Assembly (NCBI RefSeq): GCF_014196345.1
Contig: NZ_JACIDN010000001.1
Span: 310,001 to 374,000, forward strand
Length of the DNA stretch: 64,000 nucleotides
Source: Methylobacterium brachythecii
GTDB taxonomy: Bacteria > Pseudomonadota > Alphaproteobacteria > Rhizobiales > Beijerinckiaceae
Direction: 5' to 3'
Shown here: in pieces, positions 25,579 to 35,747 of the stretch
How the letters are laid out: each line of letters opens with the position of its first letter
Numbering within the stretch: position 1 is the first letter of the stretch
Translations under genes and position numbers: made by a program
The notes under the pieces: model-generated
Told to the model about the DNA's origin: nothing
Databases searched by the model: none
The model's input: the letters and a program-made list of their open reading frames with translations, nothing else

Positions 25579-27105
25579 TCAACCGCGCTTCGCACCCTGG
25601 CCGTCCGCGGCCGGGGTGCCGTCCTTCGGCATCACGAAGATCTGGCCCGGATAGATCAGGTTCGGATCGCGGATCTGGTCGCGATTCGCCTGGTAGATCA
25701 CGGTGTAACGCTTGCCGTCGCCGTAGCTCTTCCGGCTGATCTGCCAGAGGTTGTCGCCACGGATGATCTTCGCGGTTTCAATCTCGGGCACGAAGACCGC
25801 GGCGGCCTGATCGGACGACTTGGGCGTCGTCTTGGCGGTCAGCTCGGTCGGGGCACCGGCCGTGCCGGGCGTCGTGATCCGGCCGGCACCATCAATCGTG
25901 ACAGAGGCGACCGGCTTGGCCTCAGCCTCCGGAGCCCTGGCGGCGTTCGGCAGCTTCGGTGCCAGGGCCTCGGCGGTGCGGCGGTCGGCGTCCTGAGACG
26001 GAAGCGTCTGGTCCGAACGCCCTGCCGCGGCGACGGCCGGCGTCTCGGTGGTCACGGCCGCCGCAGCGGCAGGCCTCGCCTTCGGCTGGGCCTGATCTTT
26101 CGCAGCGAGCTGCATCGGGACGGTGAAGGCGACCTGCGCGCGGTTGGCGACCTTGCCCGCCTCTGACTCAACTTGATCGAGCCGGATCTGATAGGCGCCG
26201 GGCCGCACGCCGCGCCCGATCGTGAAGGCGATGCGGCCGTCCGCTCCTGTCCTGCCCGACGCCACTAGGGTGTCGTTGAGGTAGAGGCGCAGGGAGGCCC
26301 AGGCGGCGCCCTGCCCCGAAACGAACAAGCGCCCACCGTCCTGTGCGTCGATGCTGACGATCTTCACCGGAGCAGATTTGGTAGCGTCGGAGGCTGTGCC
26401 CGGGAGCGCCGCCTCGCGATGAGGCGGTATGGCGGGCGGCGTCGCGTTCGATCCCGACGCCTTGGTGGCCTCGGCGACCGGACCCGGCATCGACAGGACG
26501 CGGGTCGGCTTGTCGGGCTCGCTGACGGCCACGAGGGGCTGCGCCTTCCTATCCTTGTCGATCACCACCACCGCGCTCGCCTTGCCCTCGGTGGTCTTGC
26601 CGTCGGGGGTGGTGCTGTGCAGGGTCAGCTCGCTGTTGCCGGGCGGAAGCGAGAGGCTGTCGATGGCGAACTGGCCGGATTCGTCCGCGGTGACGCGAGC
26701 GACGGTCTGGTTGTCGCGCCGCAGCTCGACTGCTGCCTTCGGCGTCGTGCGGCCGGCCAGGACCGCGTCGCCCGACGGCTCCACGCGCAGGATGTCGAAC
26801 TTCGGCGTCGTGTCGTCGCCCTGGTGGGTTTCCGCTTGCGAGGCCCCGCCGGGAGCGGCAAGAGCATCCTTGCCCGGGTCGATGGCGGCCTGGTCACCGG
26901 GGGCCTTGGGCGTCGATGTGCCGGGAGCGGCGTCGCCATTGGTCTTCGGCAGGTCGGTCGTCGCGCGGGAGGTCTCCGTCGGCGGCTGGGCGCCGCGAAA
27001 GCGTTTCAGGAGGTCTCCGCCGCCGAAGACCATCGCGACGACGGCGAGGCCGACCACCACACCCGTGCCGGCGAGGGCCACCATTCGTCCCGTACCCGCC
27101 GTCAT
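25579..27105 (-). CDS. Membrane-anchored LysM domain protein
   Basis: ATG at 27105 has AAGGAG upstream and gives 508 residues. One membrane helix (about residues 7-27, ALAGTGVVVGLAVVAMVFGG) anchors a long Pro/Ala/Thr-rich region with two Ig-like beta domains (around VLAGRTTPKAAVELRRDNQT and LFVSGQGAAWASLRLYLND). The C-terminal LysM domain (AKIIRGDNLWQISRKSYGDG to IYPGQIFVMP) binds peptidoglycan. This layout is common in Hyphomicrobiales. It probably links the inner membrane to the wall; no enzyme domain is visible. Confidence 0.85.
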   Translation of the reverse strand: MTAGTGRMVALAGTGVVVGLAVVAMVFGGGDLLKRFRGAQPPTETSRATTDLPKTNGDAAPGTSTPKAPGDQAAIDPGKDALAAPGGASQAETHQGDDTTPKFDILRVEPSGDAVLAGRTTPKAAVELRRDNQTVARVTADESGQFAIDSLSLPPGNSELTLHSTTPDGKTTEGKASAVVVIDKDRKAQPLVAVSEPDKPTRVLSMPGPVAEATKASGSNATPPAIPPHREAALPGTASDATKSAPVKIVSIDAQDGGRLFVSGQGAAWASLRLYLNDTLVASGRTGADGRIAFTIGRGVRPGAYQIRLDQVESEAGKVANRAQVAFTVPMQLAAKDQAQPKARPAAAAAVTTETPAVAAAGRSDQTLPSQDADRRTAEALAPKLPNAARAPEAEAKPVASVTIDGAGRITTPGTAGAPTELTAKTTPKSSDQAAAVFVPEIETAKIIRGDNLWQISRKSYGDGKRYTVIYQANRDQIRDPNLIYPGQIFVMPKDGTPAADGQGAKRG

Positions 27106-27342
27106 GGCGCTCCACTCCTTCAGCCGGCCGAGCCGACACAGGCCCCTACGCGGGCTTGTCGACAACCCGTCTAAAACTCATGGCATATTACTGAACATGA
27201 TAGGAACACCAAGGCATAGGCGCGCCCACGGGGGCGAATACCGAGGGGTAGGACGGATCTCTTCCGTTCTTTCCCCCGAGGATTGCGGTCTCGGGACGGC
27301 CAAGACTGGTACCGATCTCGCGGGACGGGGGGAGATGGGCTC

Positions 27343-27942
27343 GTGCGTCTGAATTCGGTTTGCGTCTATTGCGGTTCGGGCTTCGGCGGCGATCCGGCCT
27401 TCAAGGACGCTGCGGTCACCGTCGGCCGTGCGCTGGGCGAGGCCGGGATCAACCTCGTCTACGGTGGCGGCAATGTCGGGTTGATGGGCACCGTGGCCCA
27501 TGCGGCCCTGCAGGGCGGCGGCCACGTCACCGGTATCATCCCGGATTTCCTGAAGTCGCGCGAGCGGATGCTCGAGGACATCCAGGAGACGGTGGTCGTC
27601 GGCGACATGCACACCCGCAAGAAGCTGATGTTCGACCGCGCCGACGCCTTCGTCGCCATGCCGGGCGGTATCGGCACGCTGGAGGAGTTGATCGAGCAGA
27701 TGACCTGGGCGCAGCTCGGCCAGCACGCCAAGCCGATCCTGCTGCTCTCGATCAACGGCTTCTGGGACCCGCTGCTGACGCTCCTCGCCCATATGCGCGG
27801 CCACGGCTTCCTGCGCCCCGGCCTCGACCCGGCCTTCCTGGTCACCACCGACCCGGCGGACGTCGTCGGGATGCTGCGGGATGCGGTCGCCAAGCGCGCG
27901 CCCTCCCCCGAAGAAGAGGCGCTGGTGCGGGAGCGGCTTTAG
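27343..27942 (+). CDS. LOG family nucleoside 5'-monophosphate phosphoribohydrolase
   Basis: The start is GTG at 27343, with GGGGGGAG about eight bases upstream, giving 199 residues. VCVYCGSGFG, LVYGGGNVGLMG, RKKLMFDRADAFVAMPGGIG and TLEEL form the Rossmann fold with the PGGxGT..E motif of LOG proteins. These enzymes remove ribose 5-phosphate from cytokinin or purine nucleotides. In a plant-associated methylotroph this could yield cytokinin-like compounds, although many bacterial LOG proteins serve nucleotide salvage. It stands alone, converging on cysS. Confidence 0.9.
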   Translation: MRLNSVCVYCGSGFGGDPAFKDAAVTVGRALGEAGINLVYGGGNVGLMGTVAHAALQGGGHVTGIIPDFLKSRERMLEDIQETVVVGDMHTRKKLMFDRADAFVAMPGGIGTLEELIEQMTWAQLGQHAKPILLLSINGFWDPLLTLLAHMRGHGFLRPGLDPAFLVTTDPADVVGMLRDAVAKRAPSPEEEALVRERL

Positions 27943-27991
27943 CACCACGGTTGCGTCGCTGCGGCCGCCATGACGGGTTTGGAACGGCGAT

Positions 27992-29374
27992 CTACTTGAT
28001 CACGCTCCACGTGGTCGTGCCGTCCTTGCTGTCCTTGACCGCGACACCCATGGCCGCGAGGCCGTCGCGTGCTCGGTCGGAGGCGGCCCAGTCCTTGGCG
28101 GCTCGCGCGGCACGGCGTTCCTCGATGAGCCGCTCGACCGCTGCGACGTCGATACCCGCCGCCTGAACGCTGGCCTGTTCGCGCCCGCTTCGCGTCTGTC
28201 CGAGCAGTCCGAGCAAACCCGCACCGGCTTTCAGCGATGCAGGGTCGTCGAGGCGATGGAGCTCGGCAAGCGCCGAGGCCGTGTTGAGATCGTCGAGCAG
28301 TGGCTCGAGCACCGCTGCAGGAAGCTCTCGAGCTGGCGAAACGTCGCCGACGAGGCCGTACCAGCGGTCGAGCGTCCGGTTGGCTTCTTCGAGCCCGCGC
28401 ACGGTCCAATCGATCGGTTGGCGATAGTGGGTCTTCAGCATCGCGAGGCGCACGACCTCGCCCGGCCAGTCGTTCAGCACCTCGCGGATGGTGATGAAGT
28501 TGCCGAGCGATTTCGACATCTTCTCCCCCTCCACCTGGAGGAAGCCATTGTGCATCCAGACGTTGGCCATCACCGGCGTGCCGAAGCAGCAGCGCGACTG
28601 CGCCACCTCGTTCTCGTGATGGGGAAAGATCAGATCGATGCCGCCGGCATGAATGTCGAAGGTCTTGCCGAGATGCTTCCACGACATTGCGGAGCACTCG
28701 ATGTGCCAGCCAGGACGCCCAGGCGCGGCGATGCCCGAGGGTGAGGACCAGGACGGCTCGCCGGGCTTCGAGGGCTTCCAGAGCACGAAATCGAGGGGCG
28801 AGCGCTTGTAGGGCGCCACCTCGACACGGGCGCCGGCTTCCATCTCGTCGAGCGGGCGCTTCGAGAGGCTCCCGTAATCCGCCATCGAGGGCACGTCGAA
28901 CAGCACGTGATCTTCGGCGACATATGCGTGGCCGGCGGCGACCAGCCCCTCGATCAGGGTCACCATCTCGACGATGTGGTCGGTGGCGCGCGGCTCGATG
29001 AAACGCGGGCGCTCGCCCGGCATGTTTACATCCTCCGGCATTAGCACGCCGAGGTCGCGGACGTCCTTATGAAACGTCGCCAGCGTGCCGTCGGTCAGCT
29101 CGCGGATGGTGATGCCGCGCTCGGCGGCGCGTGCGTTGATCTTGTCGTCCACGTCCGTGACGTTGCGGGCGTAGGTGACGTGCGCTTCGCCGTAGAGGTG
29201 GCGCAGCAGCCGAAACAGCAGGTCGAAGACGATGATCGGGCGCGCATTGCCGATATGGGCCGCGTCGTAGACCGTCGGGCCGCAGGCATAGACCCGGACG
29301 TGGCCGGGATCGATCGGCGCGAAGGGCGCCTTCTCGCGTGTCAGCGTGTTGTAGAGCCGCAACATCGGCGCCAT
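27992..29374 (-). CDS. cysS: Cysteinyl-tRNA synthetase
   Basis: From ATG at 29374 the product is 460 residues, the usual size. [10 protein letters not shown], the HIGH-type motif [16 protein letters not shown], the zinc-site region [15 protein letters not shown] with [13 protein letters not shown], and the KMSKS motif [11 protein letters not shown] are all present. It charges tRNA-Cys in the cytosol. The C-terminal anticodon-binding tail ends [10 protein letters not shown]. The frame is open upstream but without a plausible start. It is apparently transcribed alone. Confidence 0.95.
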   Translation of the reverse strand: MAPMLRLYNTLTREKAPFAPIDPGHVRVYACGPTVYDAAHIGNARPIIVFDLLFRLLRHLYGEAHVTYARNVTDVDDKINARAAERGITIRELTDGTLATFHKDVRDLGVLMPEDVNMPGERPRFIEPRATDHIVEMVTLIEGLVAAGHAYVAEDHVLFDVPSMADYGSLSKRPLDEMEAGARVEVAPYKRSPLDFVLWKPSKPGEPSWSSPSGIAAPGRPGWHIECSAMSWKHLGKTFDIHAGGIDLIFPHHENEVAQSRCCFGTPVMANVWMHNGFLQVEGEKMSKSLGNFITIREVLNDWPGEVVRLAMLKTHYRQPIDWTVRGLEEANRTLDRWYGLVGDVSPARELPAAVLEPLLDDLNTASALAELHRLDDPASLKAGAGLLGLLGQTRSGREQASVQAAGIDVAAVERLIEERRAARAAKDWAASDRARDGLAAMGVAVKDSKDGTTTWSVIK

Positions 29375-29703
29375 CGACGTTTTTCCTGCAGGGGGCGCCC
29401 GATCCCCGCGCCGCCGGCGCCGGGCAGGGCCCCTAACCTCTTGTGCCGTGGCGGTTTCCGGGTCGGGCCGCAACGCAGCCCGATCCCGTCTGCCACCATC
29501 CCGCCCCATTGCCCGCTGCCGCTGTGGCGTGAAGGCGACGGTCGGATTCGCCTGCTTCCGCTACCCCAAAAGCGTGATCGATTCGAGAACGAGCCGTTCG
29601 ATCGCCGCCGCTCTTTCGATTGTGAGCGGCATCGTGAAGCCTTTGTTTACCGAGCCGTCAGAACACTCCGCAATCGCGTCATCCGATTTTCGAGGTCCCG
29701 ACC
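29375..29703. other. Intergenic region between divergent genes
   Basis: These 329 bases separate cysS (minus) from a small secreted-protein gene (plus). Both promoters should lie here. The half next to the plus-strand gene is AT-richer, with TTGTTTACCG at 29643-29652. I see no convincing gene, repeat or terminator. Confidence 0.4.
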
Positions 29704-30030
29704 ATGCGCCTTCAGGCCGCTGCCTTCCTCGCCCTTGCTCTGGTTTCATCCGCCGCCGTTCCGGCCTTTGCCGGCGAGAGCGCCGCCACCCAGCATGTCG
29801 AGAAGGCCTTCCTGATCCCAGCTAACGACGGCTACGGCACCGGTGAATGCCTGACCAACGGCAAGAGCGAGTGCGGCCAGGTCGTCGCCAACGCCTGGTG
29901 CGAGTCCCAGGGCTTCGCCTCCGCGGCGTCCTACGGCGTTGCCGACCGGGACGAGTACACCGGCGCCATCGACGCGATCCCGGTCAGGCAGGCCGCCGAG
30001 CGCCCGATCCGCATCACCTGCCAGGACTAA
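29704..30030 (+). CDS. Small secreted hypothetical protein with four cysteines
   Basis: The product is 108 residues. GAGGTCC precedes the ATG at suitable spacing. Residues 1-23 are a signal peptide (cleavage near PAFAGE). The mature part has four Cys (GECLTNGKSECGQ, NAWCESQG and the terminal ITCQD), which could form two disulfides in the periplasm. I recognise no named family. The gene appears monocistronic. Confidence 0.7.
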   Translation: MRLQAAAFLALALVSSAAVPAFAGESAATQHVEKAFLIPANDGYGTGECLTNGKSECGQVVANAWCESQGFASAASYGVADRDEYTGAIDAIPVRQAAERPIRITCQD

Positions 30031-30213
30031 TTTTTCGGGGTTGGCAGCCGGTTTTCACGAGCCGGTGAGAGTTGCCGCCAAACTCGTCCGATTGGTGGTC
30101 GCGTCGGATCACCAGCTCGGATCGCTTCGTCTACCGCGTCGAAGGCAACGGAGCTGGCCATTTCCTAGAAATCGCCTCCTGCCGTTGGCACTACGAGCGT
30201 TAGGGAAGATCAC

Positions 30214-30741
30214 TCATTTCACGAACTCCGCGCATTTCTGCGGCGGCTCCGTACCCCAGGGCATGAGCGGCACGGCCGAGGTCGAGTTCTTCGGCGAGCC
30301 CTGGATCACCCGGTCCGAATAGACCATGTAGATCAGCGTGTTGCGCTTCACGTCGCAGCCGCGCACGATCTGCATCGACTTGAAGATCAGCGAACGCCTT
30401 TCGCTGAAAACCACCTCGCCCTGCTTGAATTTCTCCTTGAACTGCACCGGGCCGGTCTGCCGGCAGGCCAGCGAGATGTCGGAGACGTCCTCGGCCAGCC
30501 CGAGCGTGCCCTTGATGCCGCCCTTTTCTGGCTGTGTGTACCAGCAGGCGACGCCGCCCACGACGGGATCGTCGACCCCGTAGACCACGAGCTTGTCGTT
30601 GGGCGTCAGCGGGCGCCACACCGTCGATTTGTCGAAGATCCGATCGGGGTCGTCGGCCCGTGCCGGAGCGGTGGCACCGGCCATCAGCGTCGCCGCGAGC
30701 AAAACCATTCCAAACTGCATGGTGCCCGTTCGCCACATCAT
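30214..30741 (-). CDS. creA: CreA family secreted protein
   Basis: The start is ATG at 30741, nine bases after GGGAGGG, giving 175 residues; a TTG further upstream would overlap that site. After a signal peptide (cleavage near APARAD) come DKLVVYGVDDPVVGGVACWY, KGGIKGTLGLAEDVSDISLAC, RRSLIFKSMQIVRGCDVKRN and LIYMVYSDRVIQGSPKNS, which define the CreA family. Its function is unknown. Cysteines in ACWY, LACRQ, RGCD and QKCAEF could form disulfides. It is divergent from the DUF2865 gene. Confidence 0.88.
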   Translation of the reverse strand: MMWRTGTMQFGMVLLAATLMAGATAPARADDPDRIFDKSTVWRPLTPNDKLVVYGVDDPVVGGVACWYTQPEKGGIKGTLGLAEDVSDISLACRQTGPVQFKEKFKQGEVVFSERRSLIFKSMQIVRGCDVKRNTLIYMVYSDRVIQGSPKNSTSAVPLMPWGTEPPQKCAEFVK

Positions 30742-30893
30742 CGAACCATTCCCTCCCAAACTCGGCCGTAACGATGTGGTGTGCCTGTCGCCGCTGCGCG
30801 AGGGGGGCTATCACGTATGCCAGTCGACACGGCCGCGCCCCGATTCCTACGCGCCGGTTACCGCCTTTCCGTGACACTCATCGCGTTCCTGCC

Positions 30894-31916
30894 ATGCCGC
30901 TGATCGCCTCGAAGCTCCACCGAAGCGCCGTCGCCGCCCTCGCCCTGCTCTGCATCGGCGCGGCCTTGCCGGCTTCGGCCAACCCCTTCGCCTGCCAGCG
31001 CTACAAGGCCGAACTCGCCAGCCTGAACGACAACGGCTCGACGCAGCGCGCCCTGCAGAGCGAGATCGGCCGGCTCGAATCCTATTACCGCTCGCTCAAT
31101 TGCGAGGGTGGCAAGTTCCTGTTCTTCGATACGCGCCCACCGCAATGCGGCGCCGTCGAGCAGCGGATCAAGGCGCTGAATGCCGGCTACGGAGCGCAGA
31201 ACGGCGAGGTCGTCGCGGCCCGCCGCCGACAGCTCATCGCGGCGATCGGCACCGCCTGCGCCGACACGCCCGACGTGCCGTCCGACGGCTCGCCGATCCA
31301 GCAGACGGCGCGGGGCGGCCACAAGGTGATCTGCGTCAAGACCTGCGACGGCTCGTACTTTCCGATGAACAACCTGCCGGACGGCCGGGGCGGGGCTGAC
31401 GACATGTGCCAGGCGCTCTGCCCGGGCACGCAGGCCGTCGCCTACTCGATGCCGGAGGGTGACGAGGCCCTGCGCTCGGCGGCCACCGTCAAGGGCAACC
31501 GCGCCTATACGGCGCTGGCGACCGCCTTCAAGTTTCGCACCAGCTTCGAGCCGAACTGCAGTTGCAAGCGCGAGGGTCAGAGCTGGGCGCAGTCGCTCGC
31601 CAAGGCCGAAAGCATGCTGTTCCGGCACAAAGGCGACATCTTCGTCACGCCGATGCAGGCCGAGCGCCTCTCGCGGCCGCCGAAGGTCCGCCTGACCCTG
31701 GTTGGACGGGCGGACAAGACCGCTGCGACACTGGCGGCCGACGCGGCGAACCGCAACGGTGCTGCCAGCGAGACCGCGGGTGACGTCACCGCCACCGGAA
31801 CGGCAGGCCCGGCGGACGCCTCGGTGGCCGTCGCCAAGGCCAATGCGGACCGCTCGTCCGTGCGGGTGATCGAGCCCTCGATGATCCCGGTTCCGGCTCG
31901 GACGGGAGCGCCTTGA
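30894..31916 (+). CDS. DUF2865 secreted protein
   Basis: The product is 340 residues from ATG at 30894, with a signal peptide ending near PASANP. The Cys-rich segments VICVKTCDGSYFPMNNLPDG, DDMCQALCPGTQAVAYSMP and FEPNCSCKREGQSWA are the DUF2865 signature, a family largely restricted to Hyphomicrobiales and lacking a known role. The helical N-terminal part (residues 25-110) has two further Cys, and the C-terminal 80 residues are low-complexity Ala/Thr-rich. It is likely periplasmic or cell-wall associated. Confidence 0.82.
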   Translation: MPLIASKLHRSAVAALALLCIGAALPASANPFACQRYKAELASLNDNGSTQRALQSEIGRLESYYRSLNCEGGKFLFFDTRPPQCGAVEQRIKALNAGYGAQNGEVVAARRRQLIAAIGTACADTPDVPSDGSPIQQTARGGHKVICVKTCDGSYFPMNNLPDGRGGADDMCQALCPGTQAVAYSMPEGDEALRSAATVKGNRAYTALATAFKFRTSFEPNCSCKREGQSWAQSLAKAESMLFRHKGDIFVTPMQAERLSRPPKVRLTLVGRADKTAATLAADAANRNGAASETAGDVTATGTAGPADASVAVAKANADRSSVRVIEPSMIPVPARTGAP

Positions 31917-32144
31917 GCGCTGATTCGAGCCGCCGTTCGATCCGTGATCGACTCGTCGGGTTTCCCTCCGTAGCGCGGGCCCCAACCAACTGATCCGGCA
32001 GGTTTTTGCCTGATTCGGCAGCGCCCCAGCCACGCTGGTGCGGGACCTGCCGCGATTTGACGCCTCGGTTTTCGGAACCATATCGGCCCGACGCCGTTCG
32101 GACCCGCCGATCGCGTTTCGACGATTATGGACGAGGCTCACTGA

Positions 32145-34319
32145 ATGCGGATGACCCGCTCGCTGCTCCTAACCGGCACGATGCTGCCGACCCTCCTCTT
32201 GTGCGTACCGGTGCAGGCGCGCTCTCCAAGCGAGGGAGCCTCCGCGCGGATGGAGCTGGCGCAGGTCGGCGAGGAAGGCCCGCGCGGCGGTCGCGGCGGT
32301 GGAGCGGAGCGCGGTGGCGGCGCTGGCGAGCGAGGCGGCGGTGCCGCCCGTGAACGGCCCGACGCGCCGGCGGCGCGCGAGCGTCCCGAGCCGAGACAGG
32401 CTCCCGCAGCCCGTGAACGCCCCGAAGCGCCGGCGGCCCGTGAGCGCCCCGAGCCGAAGCAGGCTCCGGCAGCCCGTGAGCGGCCGGAGGCTCCAGCGGC
32501 CCGCGAGCGGCCTGAACCTCGTGAGGCCCCCGCAGTGCGCGAGAAGCCCCCCGCAGCGCGCGAGAGGCCCGAAGCGCCGGCCGCGCGCGAGCATCCCGAG
32601 CCCAGGCAGGCTCCGGCAGCCCGGGAGCGTCAGGAGGCGCCTGCGACCCGTGAGGCGCCCGAACGCGCCACGCCGCCGACCCAGCGTCAGGCGCCCGAGC
32701 GGCCAGCCGCGCCCACACAGCCGACGCGTCCGACCCCGCCCACCAGCGAGGAACCCTCCCGCACGGCGCCGACGCGTCCGACCACGCCACCGGCGGCCCA
32801 GCCTCAGACGGCTCCTGCGCCCGCCCAGCGCCGCGCTCCGGATGCGCCGACCCAACCGGGTGCCACGCCCCCCACGACGCCGCAGCCGCAGCGCCCGGCC
32901 AGCCCGGACGCTCCTGCGCAGCCGAATGCCGCGACACCGCAGGGCCGAACCCAACCAGGCGCCGCGTCGCCCGAAGTCGCGCCAGGTGCAGCGCCCACCG
33001 CCCCGAACCAGCGTCCGGGCGTGCCGGGACGGCCGTTCACGCCGCAGGGCCAGCAGCCGAACGCTGCTCAACCAGGTCAGCCGGGTGTGCAGCCGGGCCA
33101 GGATCCGAACCAGTTCCGGCGCGATCAGCAGCCGGGCCAATTGCCTCCGGGCCAGACACAGCCGGGCCAGCAGCCCAATCAGTTCCAGCAGAACCAGAAC
33201 CAGCTCCAACCCGGGCAACAGCCGGGCGGAGTGGGCCGTGACGGCCGTGGTGGACCGGGCTTCGACAACGATCGCCGCGGTGACGGCCGCTACGGCGACG
33301 ACCGACGCGGCGGCTTCAACCGGCCGGGCGCTCCCGGCTACATCCCCGGTGGCTTCCGAGACAGCCGCGAGGACGACGAGATCCGCGACTACGACCGGAT
33401 CCGCCGCGATCGCCAGGAGTACAATGTCGACGGCCGCAACTATTACCGCGAGCCGGGCCGCATCATCGTGCGCGACCGCGACAACTACTACATCCGCCAC
33501 GACGAGAACGAGCGCTTCCGCGATCTCGACAGGCGCGCCTATCGCAGCGAGCGGCGCGGCGCCGAGACCTACAGCTACATCGACCGTCCCGGCGGCGAGC
33601 AGATCGTCACCGTGGTGGACGACGATGGGCGCCTCGTGCGCCGCTATCGCCGCTATCGCGACGGCCGCGAGCTGATGATCATCAACAACGGCTACGGAGC
33701 TCGCGGCCCGCGCCCGATCTACGAGGACGTGGTCGACCTGCCACCGCCCGACATCCGCATCCCGCGCGATCGATATGTCGTCGACTACGAACGCGCCGAT
33801 GCGCGCGCCGTCTACGGGGCGCTGACCGCGCCACCGGTGACGGCGATCGACCGGCGCTACTCCCTCGATCAGGTGCGCTACAGCCCGCAGCTGCGGGCCC
33901 GGATGCCGAGCGTCGACATCAACACGATCACGTTCGACTCAGGGTCGTTCACGGTCACGCCGGAGCAGGGGCGCCAGCTGAAAAACATCGCCGACGCGAT
34001 CAATCAGGCGGTGCAGGCCAATCCGCAGGAAGTCTTCCTGATCGAGGGCTACACCGATGCGGTGGGGGCCGACATCGACAACCTCTCGCTCTCCGACCGT
34101 CGCGCGCAATCGGTGGCGACGATCCTGACGCAGAACTTCCAGGTGCCACCGGAGAACCTGACCACCCAGGGCTACGGCGAGCAGTACCTGAAGGTGAACA
34201 CGCAGGAGGCCAACCGCGAGAACCGCCGCGTCACCGTGCGACGGATCACGCCGCTGCTGCAGCAGCAGGCCGACCAGGGCCAACAGGGCGGTTCCCCGCC
34301 TCCGCCCCCGCCGCGCTGA
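32145..34319 (+). CDS. OmpA family protein with long proline/arginine-rich repeat region
   Basis: The product is 724 residues with GAGG eight bases before the ATG. A signal peptide (about residues 1-25) is followed by about 300 residues of low complexity: Arg/Glu/Ala/Pro units like PAARERPEAP, then Pro/Thr and Gln/Pro/Gly stretches. A charged region (residues 365-500) rich in Arg, Asp and Tyr resembles RcnB-like or DUF1236 tracts. The last 130 residues are an OmpA C-terminal domain (NTITFDSGSFTVTPEQGRQL, EGYTDAVGADIDNLSLSDRR, NRENRRVTVRRI) that binds peptidoglycan. It probably spans or bridges the wall. A strong terminator follows. Confidence 0.87.
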   Translation: MRMTRSLLLTGTMLPTLLLCVPVQARSPSEGASARMELAQVGEEGPRGGRGGGAERGGGAGERGGGAARERPDAPAARERPEPRQAPAARERPEAPAARERPEPKQAPAARERPEAPAARERPEPREAPAVREKPPAARERPEAPAAREHPEPRQAPAARERQEAPATREAPERATPPTQRQAPERPAAPTQPTRPTPPTSEEPSRTAPTRPTTPPAAQPQTAPAPAQRRAPDAPTQPGATPPTTPQPQRPASPDAPAQPNAATPQGRTQPGAASPEVAPGAAPTAPNQRPGVPGRPFTPQGQQPNAAQPGQPGVQPGQDPNQFRRDQQPGQLPPGQTQPGQQPNQFQQNQNQLQPGQQPGGVGRDGRGGPGFDNDRRGDGRYGDDRRGGFNRPGAPGYIPGGFRDSREDDEIRDYDRIRRDRQEYNVDGRNYYREPGRIIVRDRDNYYIRHDENERFRDLDRRAYRSERRGAETYSYIDRPGGEQIVTVVDDDGRLVRRYRRYRDGRELMIINNGYGARGPRPIYEDVVDLPPPDIRIPRDRYVVDYERADARAVYGALTAPPVTAIDRRYSLDQVRYSPQLRARMPSVDINTITFDSGSFTVTPEQGRQLKNIADAINQAVQANPQEVFLIEGYTDAVGADIDNLSLSDRRAQSVATILTQNFQVPPENLTTQGYGEQYLKVNTQEANRENRRVTVRRITPLLQQQADQGQQGGSPPPPPPR
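32341..32660 (+). repeat. Coding tandem repeats, PAARERPE units
   Basis: About ten degenerate copies of an 8-11 residue unit (AARERPEAP, AARERPEPKQA, AARERPEPRQA) are encoded here within the OmpA family gene. The DNA copies differ at third positions, so the repeat is old rather than recently expanded. Confidence 0.75.
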
Positions 34320-34328
34320 ACGACCCCG

Positions 34329-34362
34329 ATCCCGCCCGCAGCCGATGCGGGCGGGATTTTTC
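34329..34362 (+). terminator. Rho-independent terminator
   Basis: ATCCCGCCCGCA (34329-34340) and TGCGGGCGGGAT (34346-34357) form a perfect 12-base stem with a 5-base loop, followed by TTTTTC. It lies 9 bases after the OmpA family stop codon. Confidence 0.92.
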
Positions 34363-34501
34363 GTCATGCGGGTGCGACAGGTCGGCCTTGTGCGTCCTCA
34401 CCTGACCGTGAGGGGTATAGGGGTCAAATAGCGCCTATACCGATGATGGCGTCCGGCATTCCGCTGGCCCACGGCGCGACGGACGAAGGGTTTCAAGAAC
34501 C

Positions 34502-35737
34502 ATGGACGGAGAGGTGGGGCACCGGTTGATCGAAGCCGGGACGCCGGAATTCCGCCGCACCACCGTCGCCCTCTTCGCTGCCGGCTTCTCGACCTTCGCG
34601 GTTCTCTACGGCGTGCAGCCGCTGATGCCGGTCTTCGCAGACGCCTTCTCCGTCTCGCCGGCCGAAAGCAGCCTCGCGCTCTCCCTGCCCTGCGCGACGC
34701 TCGCGATCTCGCTGCTGGTCGTCAGCCCGCTCTCCGAGGTCTGGGGCCGCAAGCCGGTCATGGCGATCTCGCTGTTTCTCTCGGCCCTCCTCACCATCGC
34801 AGCGGTGATGATGCCGAGTTGGCACGGCTTCCTGGCCCTGCGGGCGCTCACCGGCATCGCTGCCAGCGGCCTTCCGGCGGTCGCCATGGCGTATCTCAGC
34901 GAGGAGATGCACGGCCGCGCCATCGGGCTCTCCATGGGCCTCCTGATCGGCGGCAATGCCCTCGGGGGCATGGTCGGCCGGCTCATCGCCGGCATCATCG
35001 CCGATCATGCCTCCTGGCGGCTCGGGTTGGGCGTCATCGGCGCGCTGGCGCTGCTGGCGGCCTTCGCGTTCCAGTTCGCCCTGCCCGCCTCCCGCCACTT
35101 CAAGGCGCACCGGATGCGCTGGCGCGAGGTGCCGGCGAGCTTCGGGCACCACTTCCAGGATGCCGGCTTGCCCTGGCTGTTCTGCGAGTCGTTCCTGCTG
35201 ATGGGCGGGTTCGTCTGCGTCTACAACTACATCGGCTTCCGCCTGCTCGAGCCGCCCTACTCCCTGAGCCAGACGGCGATCGGCGCGATCTTCGTGGTCT
35301 ATCTTGCCGGTACGGCGAGCTCGGCGATCACCGGCGAGATCGCCAGCCGGCTCGGACGGCGCAGGGTGCTGTGGCTCGCGATCCTGGTGGGGCTCGGTGG
35401 CATCACGCTCACCCTGTCGTCCCATCTCGTCCTGATCATCGCCGGCATCGTCGTGGTGACGGTGAGCTTCTTCGGCGCGCATTCCGTGGCCTCGAGCTGG
35501 ATCGGCCGTCGCGCCATGGTCGACCGGGCGCAGGCCTCGTCGATCTATCTCTGCCTCTACTATCTCGGCTCCTCGGTGCTCGGCACGACGGGAGGCTGGT
35601 TCTTCGCCCATGCCGGCTGGCCCGGTGTGGCCGGCTTCTTCGGAGGGCTGTACATTCTCGCCCTGCTGATCGCGATCCGGCTCTCGCGATTGGCGCCTCT
35701 GCCGGAGCTCATCGCGGCCGAGATCCCGAAACCCTGA
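34502..35737 (+). CDS. MFS transporter, YnfM type
   Basis: The product is 411 residues with 12 predicted membrane helices. FSTFAVLYGVQPLMPVFADA in helix 1, SPLSEVWGRKPVM in loop 2-3, and LRALTGIAASGLPAVAMAYL in helix 5 match the YnfM-like drug-efflux branch. The substrate is unknown. The stop is 10 bases before the methyltransferase start, which has its own GAGGAGGGGG, so the two form an operon. Confidence 0.87.
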   Translation: MDGEVGHRLIEAGTPEFRRTTVALFAAGFSTFAVLYGVQPLMPVFADAFSVSPAESSLALSLPCATLAISLLVVSPLSEVWGRKPVMAISLFLSALLTIAAVMMPSWHGFLALRALTGIAASGLPAVAMAYLSEEMHGRAIGLSMGLLIGGNALGGMVGRLIAGIIADHASWRLGLGVIGALALLAAFAFQFALPASRHFKAHRMRWREVPASFGHHFQDAGLPWLFCESFLLMGGFVCVYNYIGFRLLEPPYSLSQTAIGAIFVVYLAGTASSAITGEIASRLGRRRVLWLAILVGLGGITLTLSSHLVLIIAGIVVVTVSFFGAHSVASSWIGRRAMVDRAQASSIYLCLYYLGSSVLGTTGGWFFAHAGWPGVAGFFGGLYILALLIAIRLSRLAPLPELIAAEIPKP

Positions 35738-35747
35738 GGAGGGGGCC

